34,343 nucleotides of DNA from Rhodocyclaceae bacterium (GCA_025353195.1 JANXRC010000238.1:1-34343); one strand, 5' to 3'. Positions 17,687 through 27,757 are shown, numbered from the stretch's first letter. Numbers and translations are program-made. Notes: generated by a model not told the origin, from the letters alone.

Positions 17687-19297
17687 TCAGTCCTGATGGA
17701 TATCGCGGTCCTTGGTTTCCCTGAGGAACAGCGTTCCGATCACCAGAGTCATGACCGCCACGCCTATCGGATACCACAGGCCGTAGTAGATGTCACCCGA
17801 GGCCGCTACCATGGCGGTCGCCAGCAGTGGCAGCATGCCGCCGAACCAGCCGTTGCCGATATGGTAAGGCAATGACATTGACGTGTAGCGGATCCGGGTC
17901 GGGAACAACTCAACGAGGAAGGCTGCGATTGGCCCATAGACCATGGTGACGTAGATCAACATGATGAACAGGATCAACAGGGTCATCGGATAGTTGACCT
18001 TGCTCTTGTCCGCCCCATTCGGATAGCCGCCCGCCTTGAGTACTTCCGCGGCCTTCTTCTCGTCCCACTTGCCCTTGAGTTCCTCCTTGCCGATCGTCAC
18101 CACCACGGCCTCGCCGGACACGCCGGGCAGAGACTTGAATGACAGACCCTGCTTGGTCAGGAAGTCCTTGGCCCGGTCGCACTCGCTGAACTTGCTCCAC
18201 GGCCCGACGAACATGTGAAAGTTGCAGTTCGCGGGCTCCGCCGCCACGGTGATCTTGGTATTGGCCGCGTAGACTTCCAGGGCCGGATTAACGTAGTGCG
18301 TTAGCCCGGCGAATAACGGGAAGTAAGTTATCGCGGCGATCAGGCAACCGGCCATGATGATCTTCAGGCGGCCTATCTTGTCGGAAAGCCAGCCGAAGAA
18401 GATAAAGAAAGGCGTGCCGAGCAGCAGCGATGCACCGATCAGCGCATAGGTGGTCAGATAGTCCAGCTTCAGCGTGATGATGAGGAAGAACAGGGCATAG
18501 AACTGTCCCGTGTACCACACCACGCCCTGGCCGGCGGTTGCGCCAAACAGTGCGAGAAACACGTACTTGTTGTTCGGATATCTGAGAAAGCTGTCGGTCA
18601 GCGGGGCTTTGGAGCCCTTGCCCTCAGCCTTCATCTTCTGGAAAACCGGCGACTCCTGCAGCTTGAGCCGGATGTAGATCGAGAACGCCAGCAGGATGGC
18701 CGATACCAGGAACGGAATACGCCAGCCCCACTCGGCAAAATCCTTGGTGTCCATCAAGATGCGCGCGCCGCCGATCACCGCCAGGGCCATGAAGAAGCCC
18801 AGGGTCGCCGTGGTCTGGATCCAGGCCGTATCGTAGCCGCGCCTATTGTTCGGCGCATGTTCGGCCACATAGGTGGCAGCGCCGCCGTACTCGCCGCCGA
18901 GCGCGAGGCCCTGTATCAGACGCAGCAGCACCAGCAGAACAGGGGCGAACCAGCCGATGCTCTCGAAGGTAGGCAGCAAGCCGACCGCGAAAGTTGCGCT
19001 GCCCATCACCACGATCGTTACCAGGAAGGTGTATTTGCGCCCGACCAGGTCACCAATGCGCCCGAACAGCAGCGCGCCGAAGGGCCGGACTAGAAACCCG
19101 GCGGCATAGGTGGCAAAAGCCGACAACAGTGCCGCGGTCTCGTTGCCCTTGGGGAAGAACAGCGCCGCAAAGAACGGCGCCAGCGTCGCGTATAAATAGA
19201 AGTCGTACCACTCGAACGTTGTTCCGAGTGAAGACGCGAAAATGACTTTCTTCTCTTCCGGCTGAAAATCGGCCGCTGCCTGACTCTGCGTAGACAT
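17687..19297 (-). CDS. MFS transporter, metabolite:H+ symporter (MHS) family
   Basis: ATG at 19297 (MSTQSQAAADFQPEEKKVIFASSLGTTFEWYDFYLYATLAPFFAALFFP); GRIGDLVGRK, RLIQGLALGGEYGGAATYVAEHAP motifs. Confidence 0.92.
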   Translation of the reverse strand: MSTQSQAAADFQPEEKKVIFASSLGTTFEWYDFYLYATLAPFFAALFFPKGNETAALLSAFATYAAGFLVRPFGALLFGRIGDLVGRKYTFLVTIVVMGSATFAVGLLPTFESIGWFAPVLLVLLRLIQGLALGGEYGGAATYVAEHAPNNRRGYDTAWIQTTATLGFFMALAVIGGARILMDTKDFAEWGWRIPFLVSAILLAFSIYIRLKLQESPVFQKMKAEGKGSKAPLTDSFLRYPNNKYVFLALFGATAGQGVVWYTGQFYALFFLIITLKLDYLTTYALIGASLLLGTPFFIFFGWLSDKIGRLKIIMAGCLIAAITYFPLFAGLTHYVNPALEVYAANTKITVAAEPANCNFHMFVGPWSKFSECDRAKDFLTKQGLSFKSLPGVSGEAVVVTIGKEELKGKWDEKKAAEVLKAGGYPNGADKSKVNYPMTLLILFIMLIYVTMVYGPIAAFLVELFPTRIRYTSMSLPYHIGNGWFGGMLPLLATAMVAASGDIYYGLWYPIGVAVMTLVIGTLFLRETKDRDIHQD

Positions 19298-19395
19298 TAG
19301 GGTCTCCTCCTTCGTTATGAATAGTCGGTAGTCGTGCGTCTTAACTGCGCTGTGACTCCGTGGCAAATACTATGGGCGACCGCGGATCACTTGGT

Positions 19396-19413
19396 ACTAG
19401 GGAACACCCTAGT
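19396..19413. promoter_or_regulatory. Inverted repeat ACTAGGG-AACA-CCCTAGT, candidate activator site for the MHS transporter promoter
   Basis: Perfect 7-bp arms between the transporter and a FixJ-type regulator; centre about 44 nt upstream of the start predicted from a possible minus-strand -10 TAGTAT (19367-19372). Confidence 0.5.
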
Positions 19414-19544
19414 TTTTTAGCAGCCAAGTAAGCTTCGTGTAAGCAGGCACGTTGCCTGGCGCGAATCGGCGCGGGAGCCGGTCGACCGGTAAGGATCGCC
19501 GCTCAGCACGATCAAATGCCCGATGTTTCAGCTCGGCGCACCCG

Positions 19545-20204
19545 CTACAACGCTCTGCTGTCGAGATACATTTGGAATAGTTCCCGAAGCGAGCCAACTT
19601 GCAGTTTCTGCATGATTCCGCCGCGGTGAAACTCCACGGTCTTGACGCTGATGAACAACTCCTCAGCGATGATGCGGCTAGTCTTGCCGGCGAGCACCAT
19701 GTCGAGTACCTGGTGTTCGCGGCGCGTCAGCGCAAGAAACCTCGCTTCGATCAATGCGTCCGCCGCCGCTTTGCGGCGAATCTTGTCATCAAGCTTCAGC
19801 GCATTGAACACGCAACATAGGAGTCGATGGTCGTCGAAGGGCTTCTCAATAAACTGCAGCGCGCCCTTCTTCACGGCATCCACAGCCGTCTGTATATCGC
19901 CATGGGCGGTGATGAAAATGATGGGAAGATCGATGCGCCTGGCGAGCAGCACATCCTGCAACTGCAGGCCGCTCATGCCGGGCAAGCGGACGTCAAGAAG
20001 CAGGCAACCTGCATAATCAGGCTGGTAGTAATCGAGGAATCTCTCGGCCGAGGAAAAGGCTTGAACCTGCAATCCGCTTGCGTTTAGCAGAAGCTGCAGA
20101 CCATCGCGTACAGCCTCGTCGTCGTCGACCAGAAAGACCTCTTGTGTAGCGTCAACATTCACGTCAATTGAACCGGCAGGATGAGATAAAGAACGGTACC
20201 TCAA
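19545..20204 (-). CDS. FixJ/NarL-type response regulator with LuxR-type HTH
   Basis: Receiver EVFLVDDDEAVRDGLQLLLNASG...LLLDVRLPGMSGLQLQ...FIEKPFDD; HTH LTRREHQVLDMVLAGKTSRIIAEELFISVKTVEFHRGGIMQKL. True start may be GTG at 20162. Confidence 0.92.
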   Translation of the reverse strand: MRYRSLSHPAGSIDVNVDATQEVFLVDDDEAVRDGLQLLLNASGLQVQAFSSAERFLDYYQPDYAGCLLLDVRLPGMSGLQLQDVLLARRIDLPIIFITAHGDIQTAVDAVKKGALQFIEKPFDDHRLLCCVFNALKLDDKIRRKAAADALIEARFLALTRREHQVLDMVLAGKTSRIIAEELFISVKTVEFHRGGIMQKLQVGSLRELFQMYLDSRAL

Positions 20205-20446
20205 TCGGCGCTGGACTTGTGCCGGATCGTGCCACCGTAAAGTTCAATGATAGCGCGGCAACCATCCGCCGGCATGGGCAAGAACTCGGCTTGCCGACTG
20301 GTTTCGTGCGCTAAGGTAAAGTAGCACCCTGAATCAAGACAGCAATCGATCGGCTTCATTCTGCAGATTCAGTTGCACCTTCGCCCGAGCGGCGATGCGC
20401 CGACGCTGTCCACATAAACAAGACACTGGTTGCCAGACGGACCCCC

Positions 20447-21871
20447 ATGCAGATACGGTATCCACGATCCTTCTTCAAACTGCTCTTTGTCGGCTTCATG
20501 CTGGCGGTGCTGCCGCTGTTGGTCGGCTTGATTGGCAACATCTTGGCCATCGAGCGACTCGCGGCACAAAGCCAGCGAGCTGTATATGACGCGGCGCGCA
20601 TTGCCCATGCCAGCCGCGAGTTGAACGATACGGCTGCTTCCCTGGAACGCGCCGCGCAACAAGCGACCGTACTACGCGACGCGGCGCTGTGGGAAGGCTA
20701 CAGGAACTTCCGTGCGCGCTTCCGCGACGCAGGCGCGAGGCTGGCGGAGATGCCGCTCGCGGCGGAAATACGCAAGACACTCGACGACCTGTTGCAGCAG
20801 GAATCCGCTCTCCACGAATCGCTGACGCGAAGCGGAACGACGGCAACCGAGGCCACAGCCACGGCCCGGCGCTACGCTGAAGTCGCCGCGGCGACGAGAA
20901 CTCTGCTGGAGGGCTCGAGTACGCTGATCGACCGCGAGGCCGAATCCTTGCGCGATTTGGCGGCAGAAACCGAGTCGCAGGCCCGGACCCAGCTGCTGGT
21001 ACTGCTGCCGCTGGCGGTCTTCGTCGTGGCCGGCTTCACCTACCTGCTGGCGCGGCCGATCAAGGAGCTGAACCAGGGCATACGCGATCTGGGCGAGCGT
21101 CGCCTCGACGCCCGGATCGAAGTCACCGGACCGGAAGACCTGGAACAACTGGGTCGTCAGCTCGACTGGCTGCGCCTGCGCCTGATCCAACTGGAGGAAC
21201 AGAAGAGCCGCTTCCTGCGACATGTCTCGCACGAACTGAAGACCCCCTTGACAATCCTGCGCGAGGGCTCGGAACTGCTGGCGGAAGAGGTGACCGGCAG
21301 CCTTTCCGGACGGCAACGCGAGATCGTGCATATACTGCAGCACAACAGCCTCGAATTGCAGCGCCTGATCGAGACCCTGTTGCGTCATGGCGAAGCCGAG
21401 TTCCAACTGGCACCGGTCAAGCTGCAGACGGTGAAGCCCTCGCAGATAATCGCCGCGATTGTGGAGCGGCAAAAGCTGGCCTATTCACCGAGGCGGATCC
21501 GGGTGACACTGCAGATGGAAGATTTCGCCATGCAAACCGACCCCGAACGATTGCGGGTAGTGCTCGACAACCTGCTGTCGAACGCCGCCAAGTATTCCCC
21601 CGACGACGGCGAGATCGTCGTGACCGCGAGAAAGGAAGAAGGATGGGCTGTGCTGGAAGTTCGCGATGACGGACCGGGAGTGGCGCCGGCGGAACGCGAC
21701 CGCATCTTCGAGCCTTTCTACCGCGGCAGCGCCGACGCAGCCGGCGCGGTGCGGGGAAGCGGCCTCGGCCTGTCCATCGCGCGGGATCACGTCCTGGCCA
21801 TGGGCGGAAATATCGCGGTGGGCGAGGGACAGGGGCGCTTCACGGTGACGCTGCCGCTGGGCACGCTATGA
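20447..21871 (+). CDS. glrK: Sensor histidine kinase, GlrK/QseE-like
   Basis: Two TM segments, HAMP, HisKA FLRHVSHELKTPLTILREGSELL, HATPase LDNLLSNAAKYSP..VRDDGPGVAPAERDRIFEPFYRG..GSGLGLSIARDHV; in operon with QseG- and GlrR-like genes. Confidence 0.88.
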   Translation: MQIRYPRSFFKLLFVGFMLAVLPLLVGLIGNILAIERLAAQSQRAVYDAARIAHASRELNDTAASLERAAQQATVLRDAALWEGYRNFRARFRDAGARLAEMPLAAEIRKTLDDLLQQESALHESLTRSGTTATEATATARRYAEVAAATRTLLEGSSTLIDREAESLRDLAAETESQARTQLLVLLPLAVFVVAGFTYLLARPIKELNQGIRDLGERRLDARIEVTGPEDLEQLGRQLDWLRLRLIQLEEQKSRFLRHVSHELKTPLTILREGSELLAEEVTGSLSGRQREIVHILQHNSLELQRLIETLLRHGEAEFQLAPVKLQTVKPSQIIAAIVERQKLAYSPRRIRVTLQMEDFAMQTDPERLRVVLDNLLSNAAKYSPDDGEIVVTARKEEGWAVLEVRDDGPGVAPAERDRIFEPFYRGSADAAGAVRGSGLGLSIARDHVLAMGGNIAVGEGQGRFTVTLPLGTL

Positions 21872-22421
21872 GCGCCCTGCGCCGGGTTGCGTTCATCTTG
21901 TGCAGCCTTCTCCTGTTGCCGGGGCTGAACAGTTGCGCGTTGCTGAAGGCGCCGCGCGACGCTTACTGGCTCGATCCGCAGGCGCCGCGGCCGAGCAGCG
22001 ATGCGGTATCGCTGCTTCACTATTCGGTGTTTGCCAGGAACCTGAGCGGCAAGCCGCTCGCCGAGGAAACGGAGCGTGTCCGTCTGGCCTACGCCGCCGA
22101 AAAAACCGATTTCCGTTTGCTGCAATACGCGACAGTGCTTTCCGTGCCCGGCGCGACCGCGGCAGACCACCGCCGCGCCCAACAACTGCTCGAGCCGGCG
22201 CCGCGGCCGGCGGATGGCCGCGACAGCGAGTTGCAGGCGTTGGCATCATTGATGCGTGCGAACCTGGCGGAGTACCGCCGCCTGGAAGAAGGCAGCCATT
22301 CCCAGGCGCAAAGGGCGCGGGAAGAACAGCGGCGAGCAGAGGATCTGGAGACCAAGTTGGAAGCCCTGAAAGACATCGAAAAGAGCTTGCAGCGCCACGA
22401 CAAGGGCGCGAAAGGTCCGAA

Positions 22422-22425
<4 letters not shown>
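21868..22425 (+). CDS. qseG: QseG-like lipoprotein
   Basis: Lipobox-like LLPGLNSC; coiled-coil C-terminus (RRAEDLETKLEALKDIEKSLQ); position between glrK and glrR; ATGA overlap with glrK. Confidence 0.65.
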
Positions 22426-23765
<1,340 letters not shown>

Positions 23766-23766
23766 G

Positions 23767-23784
23767 CGTCGCCGTTTGGCGACA
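23767..23784 (+). promoter_or_regulatory. Candidate GlrR upstream activating site 1
   Basis: cGTCGCCGTTTGGCGACa; begins 2 nt after the glrR stop; fits the TGTC-N10-GACA pattern with one mismatch. Confidence 0.7.
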
Positions 23785-23831
23785 TCGATAGTCCAGCAGA
23801 TTCAAGCAGTTGCTTCGGAACTCCGGGTTCC

Positions 23832-23849
23832 TGTCGCCGTTTGGCGACG
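23832..23849 (+). promoter_or_regulatory. Candidate GlrR upstream activating site 2
   Basis: tGTCGCCGTTTGGCGACg; same 16-bp core as site 1, 65 bp downstream. Confidence 0.7.
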
Positions 23850-23913
23850 GACGCGCACAGTCCTGTCCGCCGGGCAATCTAATAACCCTATGATTATAAA
23901 TAACTCTCCGTAT

Positions 23914-23928
23914 TGGCATGGCGCTTGC
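23914..23928 (+). promoter_or_regulatory. Sigma54 (-24/-12) promoter
   Basis: TGGCATGGCGCTTGC: GG-N10-GC spacing, near consensus TGGCACG-N4-TTGC; about 55 nt upstream of the first ATG. Confidence 0.8.
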
Positions 23929-23982
23929 GAAGGACCTGTTGAAGCATTCAATTCCGATGCTGCAACCACAAGGAGAGTAAGC

Positions 23983-24204
23983 ATGAAAGTTCAAGCGATA
24001 GCGCGGGTGGCCCTCCTGGTCATGGTGCCGTGGCTGGCGGCCTGCACCGGCAATCCGAGCAGGCAGGAGATCGGCATGGTTAGCGGAGCGATCGTCGGCG
24101 GCGTAGTGGGTTCCGCGCTGACAGGCGGAAGCACCGTGGGCACGGTCGGCGGCGCGGCCGCGGGCACCTATGTCGGCAACCGGATCGCCAAGGATATGAA
24201 ATAG
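23983..24204 (+). CDS. Small glycine-zipper lipoprotein
   Basis: MKVQAIARVALLVMVPWLAACTGNPSRQEIGMVSGAIVGGVVGSALTGGSTVGTVGGAAAGTYVGNRIAKDMK; lipobox LAAC, glycine zipper, AGGAG RBS. Confidence 0.85.
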   Translation: MKVQAIARVALLVMVPWLAACTGNPSRQEIGMVSGAIVGGVVGSALTGGSTVGTVGGAAAGTYVGNRIAKDMK

Positions 24205-24206
24205 TC

Positions 24207-24806
24207 ATGGATACCACCACCATCGACTCGCTGGGCGACAGCGCGGCAGCAAGTTCTGCGCGGCCGAAACTGCTGTATCCATCACTGGTCATCGCGGCGA
24301 TTTCGGTCACGATGTTCAGCCTGCTTGGCATCGCCACCCTGACCGGCCTCCTGCCGTCTGCCCATTCCACTCCGCAAGCGACCTTGGCGGCTAAATCCCC
24401 GCCGATAGGAAAATCAGCCCAAACGTCCAGCCAAACATCCCCTCAATCGACGCAGCTCGCGGCAACATCGTGCGCAGCTTGCGGCACGGTCGAATCGATC
24501 GCTGCCGTGGAACGCCCGGCGAGCACCACCGGCGTCGGTGCCGTGGCCGGCGGTCTGACCGGAGCCCTGCTGGGCAACCAGATGGGACGCGGCAACGGTC
24601 GCACCGTTATGACCCTCGCGGGCGGTGCAGGTGGCGCTTATCTCGGCAACCGGATCGAGCAGAACACGCGTCGCGTGACCTCTTACAAGATCGTGGTGCG
24701 CCTGGAGAACGGCAGCCAGCGCACGATCTATCAAAACGACGCGCCAAGCGTTGCGGTCGGCGGTCAGGTCCAGATCGTCGGCAATGCCATTGTCGCCCGC
24801 TCATGA
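24207..24806 (+). CDS. Glycine-zipper 2TM-domain membrane protein
   Basis: N-terminal TM; GVGAVAGGLTGALLGNQMGRGNGRTVMTLAGGAGGAYLGNRIEQN; C-terminal small beta-rich segment. Confidence 0.82.
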   Translation: MDTTTIDSLGDSAAASSARPKLLYPSLVIAAISVTMFSLLGIATLTGLLPSAHSTPQATLAAKSPPIGKSAQTSSQTSPQSTQLAATSCAACGTVESIAAVERPASTTGVGAVAGGLTGALLGNQMGRGNGRTVMTLAGGAGGAYLGNRIEQNTRRVTSYKIVVRLENGSQRTIYQNDAPSVAVGGQVQIVGNAIVARS

Positions 24807-25240
24807 AGACCCTGAGCCAGGCGAAGCAGCCGAACGGAATCAAGTTGCTCAGGCTGGTCACGATTTGCGGCGCCGTCGTGCTGCTCGGCGGCTGCGAGGC
24901 CATGGCCATTACGGCCTTCGGCGTCGGGGCGTCCACCGGCGTCGCACAAACCCTCAACGGCCGCGCCTACCGGACCTTCACGGCGCCGGTGGCTGAAGTC
25001 AAGCAAGCCACCCTGGCCGCCCTGGGGCGCATGGGCATGAAGGTGATTTCGAGCAAGCGGGTCGCCAACGAGGAAATCATCACCGCCAAAGCCACAGACC
25101 GGGAGATCGAAGTCACCCTGGAAATTCTCAGCCCCAATTCGACACGCATGCGCTCGATGACGAGGCAAGGAATGTTCTACGACAGCGCCACTTCGCTGGA
25201 AATTGTTTTGCAAACGGAAAAACGCATGATCAATGGATGA
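24803..25240 (+). CDS. DUF3568-like lipoprotein
   Basis: Lipobox VLLGGC; NGRAYRTFTAPVAEVKQATLAALGRMGMKVISSKRVANEEIITAKATDREIEVTLEILSPNSTRMRSMTRQG; ATGA overlap with the preceding gene. Confidence 0.72.
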   Translation: MKTLSQAKQPNGIKLLRLVTICGAVVLLGGCEAMAITAFGVGASTGVAQTLNGRAYRTFTAPVAEVKQATLAALGRMGMKVISSKRVANEEIITAKATDREIEVTLEILSPNSTRMRSMTRQGMFYDSATSLEIVLQTEKRMING

Positions 25241-25253
25241 GGAGATTGACGAA

Positions 25254-26087
25254 ATGAACAAACACACCCAAAGGCTGCTGGTCGTCAGCGCCACCTACTT
25301 TGCCCTGAGCCCCGCGTTCGCGGTGGAAGCAGCTGCCGGTACCGCCCCTGCCGTAACCATCACCGACACCAACACGGTCGGCAAAAGCGGCGGCGCCGTA
25401 CCCGCGACCCGCATCGCCAACCACTTCGCGCGCTTTGCCGGTTCGCCGCAAAACGCCGCCAGCCTGGTCGCCGGACTACGCAGCGGCACGGCGATCACGC
25501 TGGTCTCACCAGGCTCGGCGACCGGTGTCAGTTTCACCCCGACGACCAAGCCGATGGGCTACGGCAACATTACCCACGCTCTGACGCTGGCCCAGCGCCA
25601 GTTGGCGGCCCAGGGTGTCACCCAGCCCACGCCGCAACAGTTGAATACCGCGCTGAATGGCGGAACGCTGACCATCATCAGCAGCAGTGGCGCCACCCGC
25701 ACCGTCCAGATGTCGGGCGTCCTGCAGTTGCGCAGCCAGGGTCTGGGCTGGGGACAGATAGCCCACCAGCTTTCCGTGAGCCCCGGCAACGGTCCAACCA
25801 CGGCCAAGGCAACCACGACGCAAGGCAGTGTCGATGTGCGCGGCAGTGCCAGCAGTCACGGCGCAATCGTCTCCGGCGACGGCACGATAATGCACGGTCG
25901 CGCGCCGGGTGTTTCGACCGCGGTCGAGAAGCGCGAGCAAACTGAGGCACACGGACAGGAGCAGGCCCATGCACGCGTGCAAGTCGTCCAGACCGGCAGC
26001 CCGTCGTCGATCGCCCAGAGTTCCTCACTCGCGGCAGGCAACCCGGCAATGGGCTCCATTCAGGCGCACGGTCACGGCCGCTTTTGA
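25254..26087 (+). CDS. Hypothetical secreted protein
   Basis: ATG at 25254 with GAGGAG RBS; signal peptide MNKHTQRLLVVSATYFALSPAFA; low-complexity Ser/Thr/Gly/Gln-rich mature region. Confidence 0.75.
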   Translation: MNKHTQRLLVVSATYFALSPAFAVEAAAGTAPAVTITDTNTVGKSGGAVPATRIANHFARFAGSPQNAASLVAGLRSGTAITLVSPGSATGVSFTPTTKPMGYGNITHALTLAQRQLAAQGVTQPTPQQLNTALNGGTLTIISSSGATRTVQMSGVLQLRSQGLGWGQIAHQLSVSPGNGPTTAKATTTQGSVDVRGSASSHGAIVSGDGTIMHGRAPGVSTAVEKREQTEAHGQEQAHARVQVVQTGSPSSIAQSSSLAAGNPAMGSIQAHGHGRF

Positions 26088-26100
26088 GATATCTCGACGC

Positions 26101-26126
26101 TCAGGCGGCCGGTAATGGCCGCCTGA
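26101..26126. repeat. Strong hairpin TCAGGCGGCC-GGTAAT-GGCCGCCTGA
   Basis: Perfect 10-bp arms starting 14 nt after the stop of the secreted-protein gene; no U tract. Confidence 0.75.
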
Positions 26127-26152
26127 CGCCCAAGGAAGATTTGGAGATTGCC

Positions 26153-26458
26153 ATGTTCCAAATGAGCAAACAGTTGTTCAATCAGTGCTGGCCCACCATC
26201 GCCGCGCAAATCGTCGATGGCGACGCCGCCGGACACCCGACGGGCGACGCTGCGCTGGAGCCCTCCCATGCCGTAGCCGCCGAAGCGGGATATGTTCTTG
26301 GCGTAGCCATGGGATATGCCCTTGGCGTGGACCCGGCGTCCGGTAACCAGCTCAGCGCATCGATTCCGGGTTGGCAAGCGCAGGCCTGCGGTGAATTGAA
26401 CTGGCCGCGGATCGGCTCGCCCCGCATGCCATACGCAATAATCACAAGTCGGCGCTGA
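26153..26458 (+). CDS. Hypothetical protein (low-confidence ORF)
   Basis: ATG preceded by GGAG; within ORF 26084..26458; no recognised motif. Confidence 0.35.
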   Translation: MFQMSKQLFNQCWPTIAAQIVDGDAAGHPTGDAALEPSHAVAAEAGYVLGVAMGYALGVDPASGNQLSASIPGWQAQACGELNWPRIGSPRMPYAIITSRR

Positions 26459-26500
26459 CGCACCAATGCCCTGCCGGCAGCGACCGGAACGCAAGACTGC

Positions 26501-27130
26501 TCAGGGCTTTCGCGCGATAAGGCCGATCAGCGCCGAGCGCCCCTTGTGCCCGATTCCCTCCGCAATGTCGTCTTCGTAAGCGACCAGTTCCTCGATGTCC
26601 CACCCGGCAAACGCATCGAGCAGGATTTCCCGGGTGTAGAGATTTTCGATGGTGGACGGCCCGCCTGTTCCGTAGTCGAGTTGCTTCGGCGTGTAGCCAT
26701 GCAACAGGATGCGACCTCCCGGCTTCGCCAGTTGTTTCATGGCCGCGAATTGCCGCAGGCGCTCCTCGGCGCCGACGAACTGGATGAACACGCCGATCAC
26801 CCAGTCGAATGCGTTGTGCATATCGGCCGGGGGCCAATCCGGCGCCAGCATGTCGGCCAGCAGAAAACGGATCGCCAGCTTGCGCCCGGCAAGCAGCCGC
26901 CGTGCCTTTTCGACGGCGACCGGAGAAATTTCAACGGCAGTCACCTCCAGGCCCTGCTCGGCTAGCCAGACCGAGTTGCGCCCCTCGCCATCGGCGACCG
27001 ACACCGCGGTACTCCCATTGCGCAGCAGTTGCGCCCGATGGGCGAGGAAACGGTTGGGCTCGGTGCCGAACAGATAGTCGTCACCGGCGTTCTGGTAGCG
27101 CGTATTCCAGCGAACTTCCTGGCTCGTCAA
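26501..27130 (-). CDS. Class I SAM-dependent methyltransferase (TehB/thiopurine-methyltransferase-like)
   Basis: WNTRYQNAGDDYLFGTEPNRFLA, VSVADGEGRNSVWLAEQGLEVTAVEISPVAVEKAR, KPGGRILLHGYTP. Confidence 0.88.
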   Translation of the reverse strand: MTSQEVRWNTRYQNAGDDYLFGTEPNRFLAHRAQLLRNGSTAVSVADGEGRNSVWLAEQGLEVTAVEISPVAVEKARRLLAGRKLAIRFLLADMLAPDWPPADMHNAFDWVIGVFIQFVGAEERLRQFAAMKQLAKPGGRILLHGYTPKQLDYGTGGPSTIENLYTREILLDAFAGWDIEELVAYEDDIAEGIGHKGRSALIGLIARKP

Positions 27131-27198
27131 TGAATTTCCTCCTCAGCTCGGTAAAGCATAGACCGTCGCGGCGCGTCCGGCGTGCTACGCGGACTGGA

Positions 27199-27236
27199 TT
27201 GACTGGCGAAGCAAGAGTATATTAGATAAAACTAAT
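27199..27236 (+). promoter_or_regulatory. Candidate promoter with overlapping ATTAG-N6-CTAAT inverted repeat
   Basis: TTGACT (27199-27204) - 18 nt - TAGATA (27223-27228); repeat 27221-27236 overlaps the -10. Confidence 0.5.
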
Positions 27237-27251
27237 GCGCCGGAGACCGTC

Positions 27252-27737
27252 ATGAGCAAGGACCAGCAAACCCTCGGCGAGCAAGCCTACGACAAAGCCA
27301 TGAAGTACGAACTCGACTACGGCTGCTGCCCGCAATGCGTGCTGGCCACCGTTCAGGAAACCATCGGCATTATCGACGACCAGACCGTCAAGGCCAGCCA
27401 CGGCCTCTCCGGCGGCGGCGGCCTGCTCGGCGAAGGCGTATGCGGCGCCCTCAGTGGCGGCCTCTTGGCCCTGAGCGCAAAGTACGGCCGCGACCGCGAC
27501 AAGCTCGACCGCGGCCGCTACATCAACAATTTCAAGAAAGCCCGGGAACTGACCGAACGCTTCCGCGATGAATTCGGCGGCGTCACCTGCCGGCAGCTGC
27601 AACAGCAATTCACCGGCCGCACCTACGACATGTGGGACGCCGCGGAATACCAAGCCTTCGACGACGCCCGCGGCCAGCAATGCGCCCACGCCACCGGCAC
27701 GGTGACGAAATGGGTGGTCGGGATCCTCCAGGCGTAG
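27252..27737 (+). CDS. C_GCAxxG_C_C family (Cys-rich, probable redox) protein
   Basis: YGCCPQCVLATVQE, GEGVCGALSGGLLALS, GGVTCRQL, RGQQCAHATG: spaced Cys pattern of this family. Confidence 0.82.
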   Translation: MSKDQQTLGEQAYDKAMKYELDYGCCPQCVLATVQETIGIIDDQTVKASHGLSGGGGLLGEGVCGALSGGLLALSAKYGRDRDKLDRGRYINNFKKARELTERFRDEFGGVTCRQLQQQFTGRTYDMWDAAEYQAFDDARGQQCAHATGTVTKWVVGILQA

Positions 27738-27757
27738 TGGTTCAATCGCCGTTCAGC

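Noticed and set aside
19396-19418. Plus-strand rho-independent terminator (ACTAGGG-AACA-CCCTAGT-TTTTT)
   Set aside because: It looks like one, but no plus-strand gene ends nearby (flanking genes are both minus-strand), and its location fits an operator better. Not fully excluded.
20672-21472. 266-aa minus-strand ORF antisense to glrK
   Set aside because: Shadow ORF of a conserved histidine kinase.
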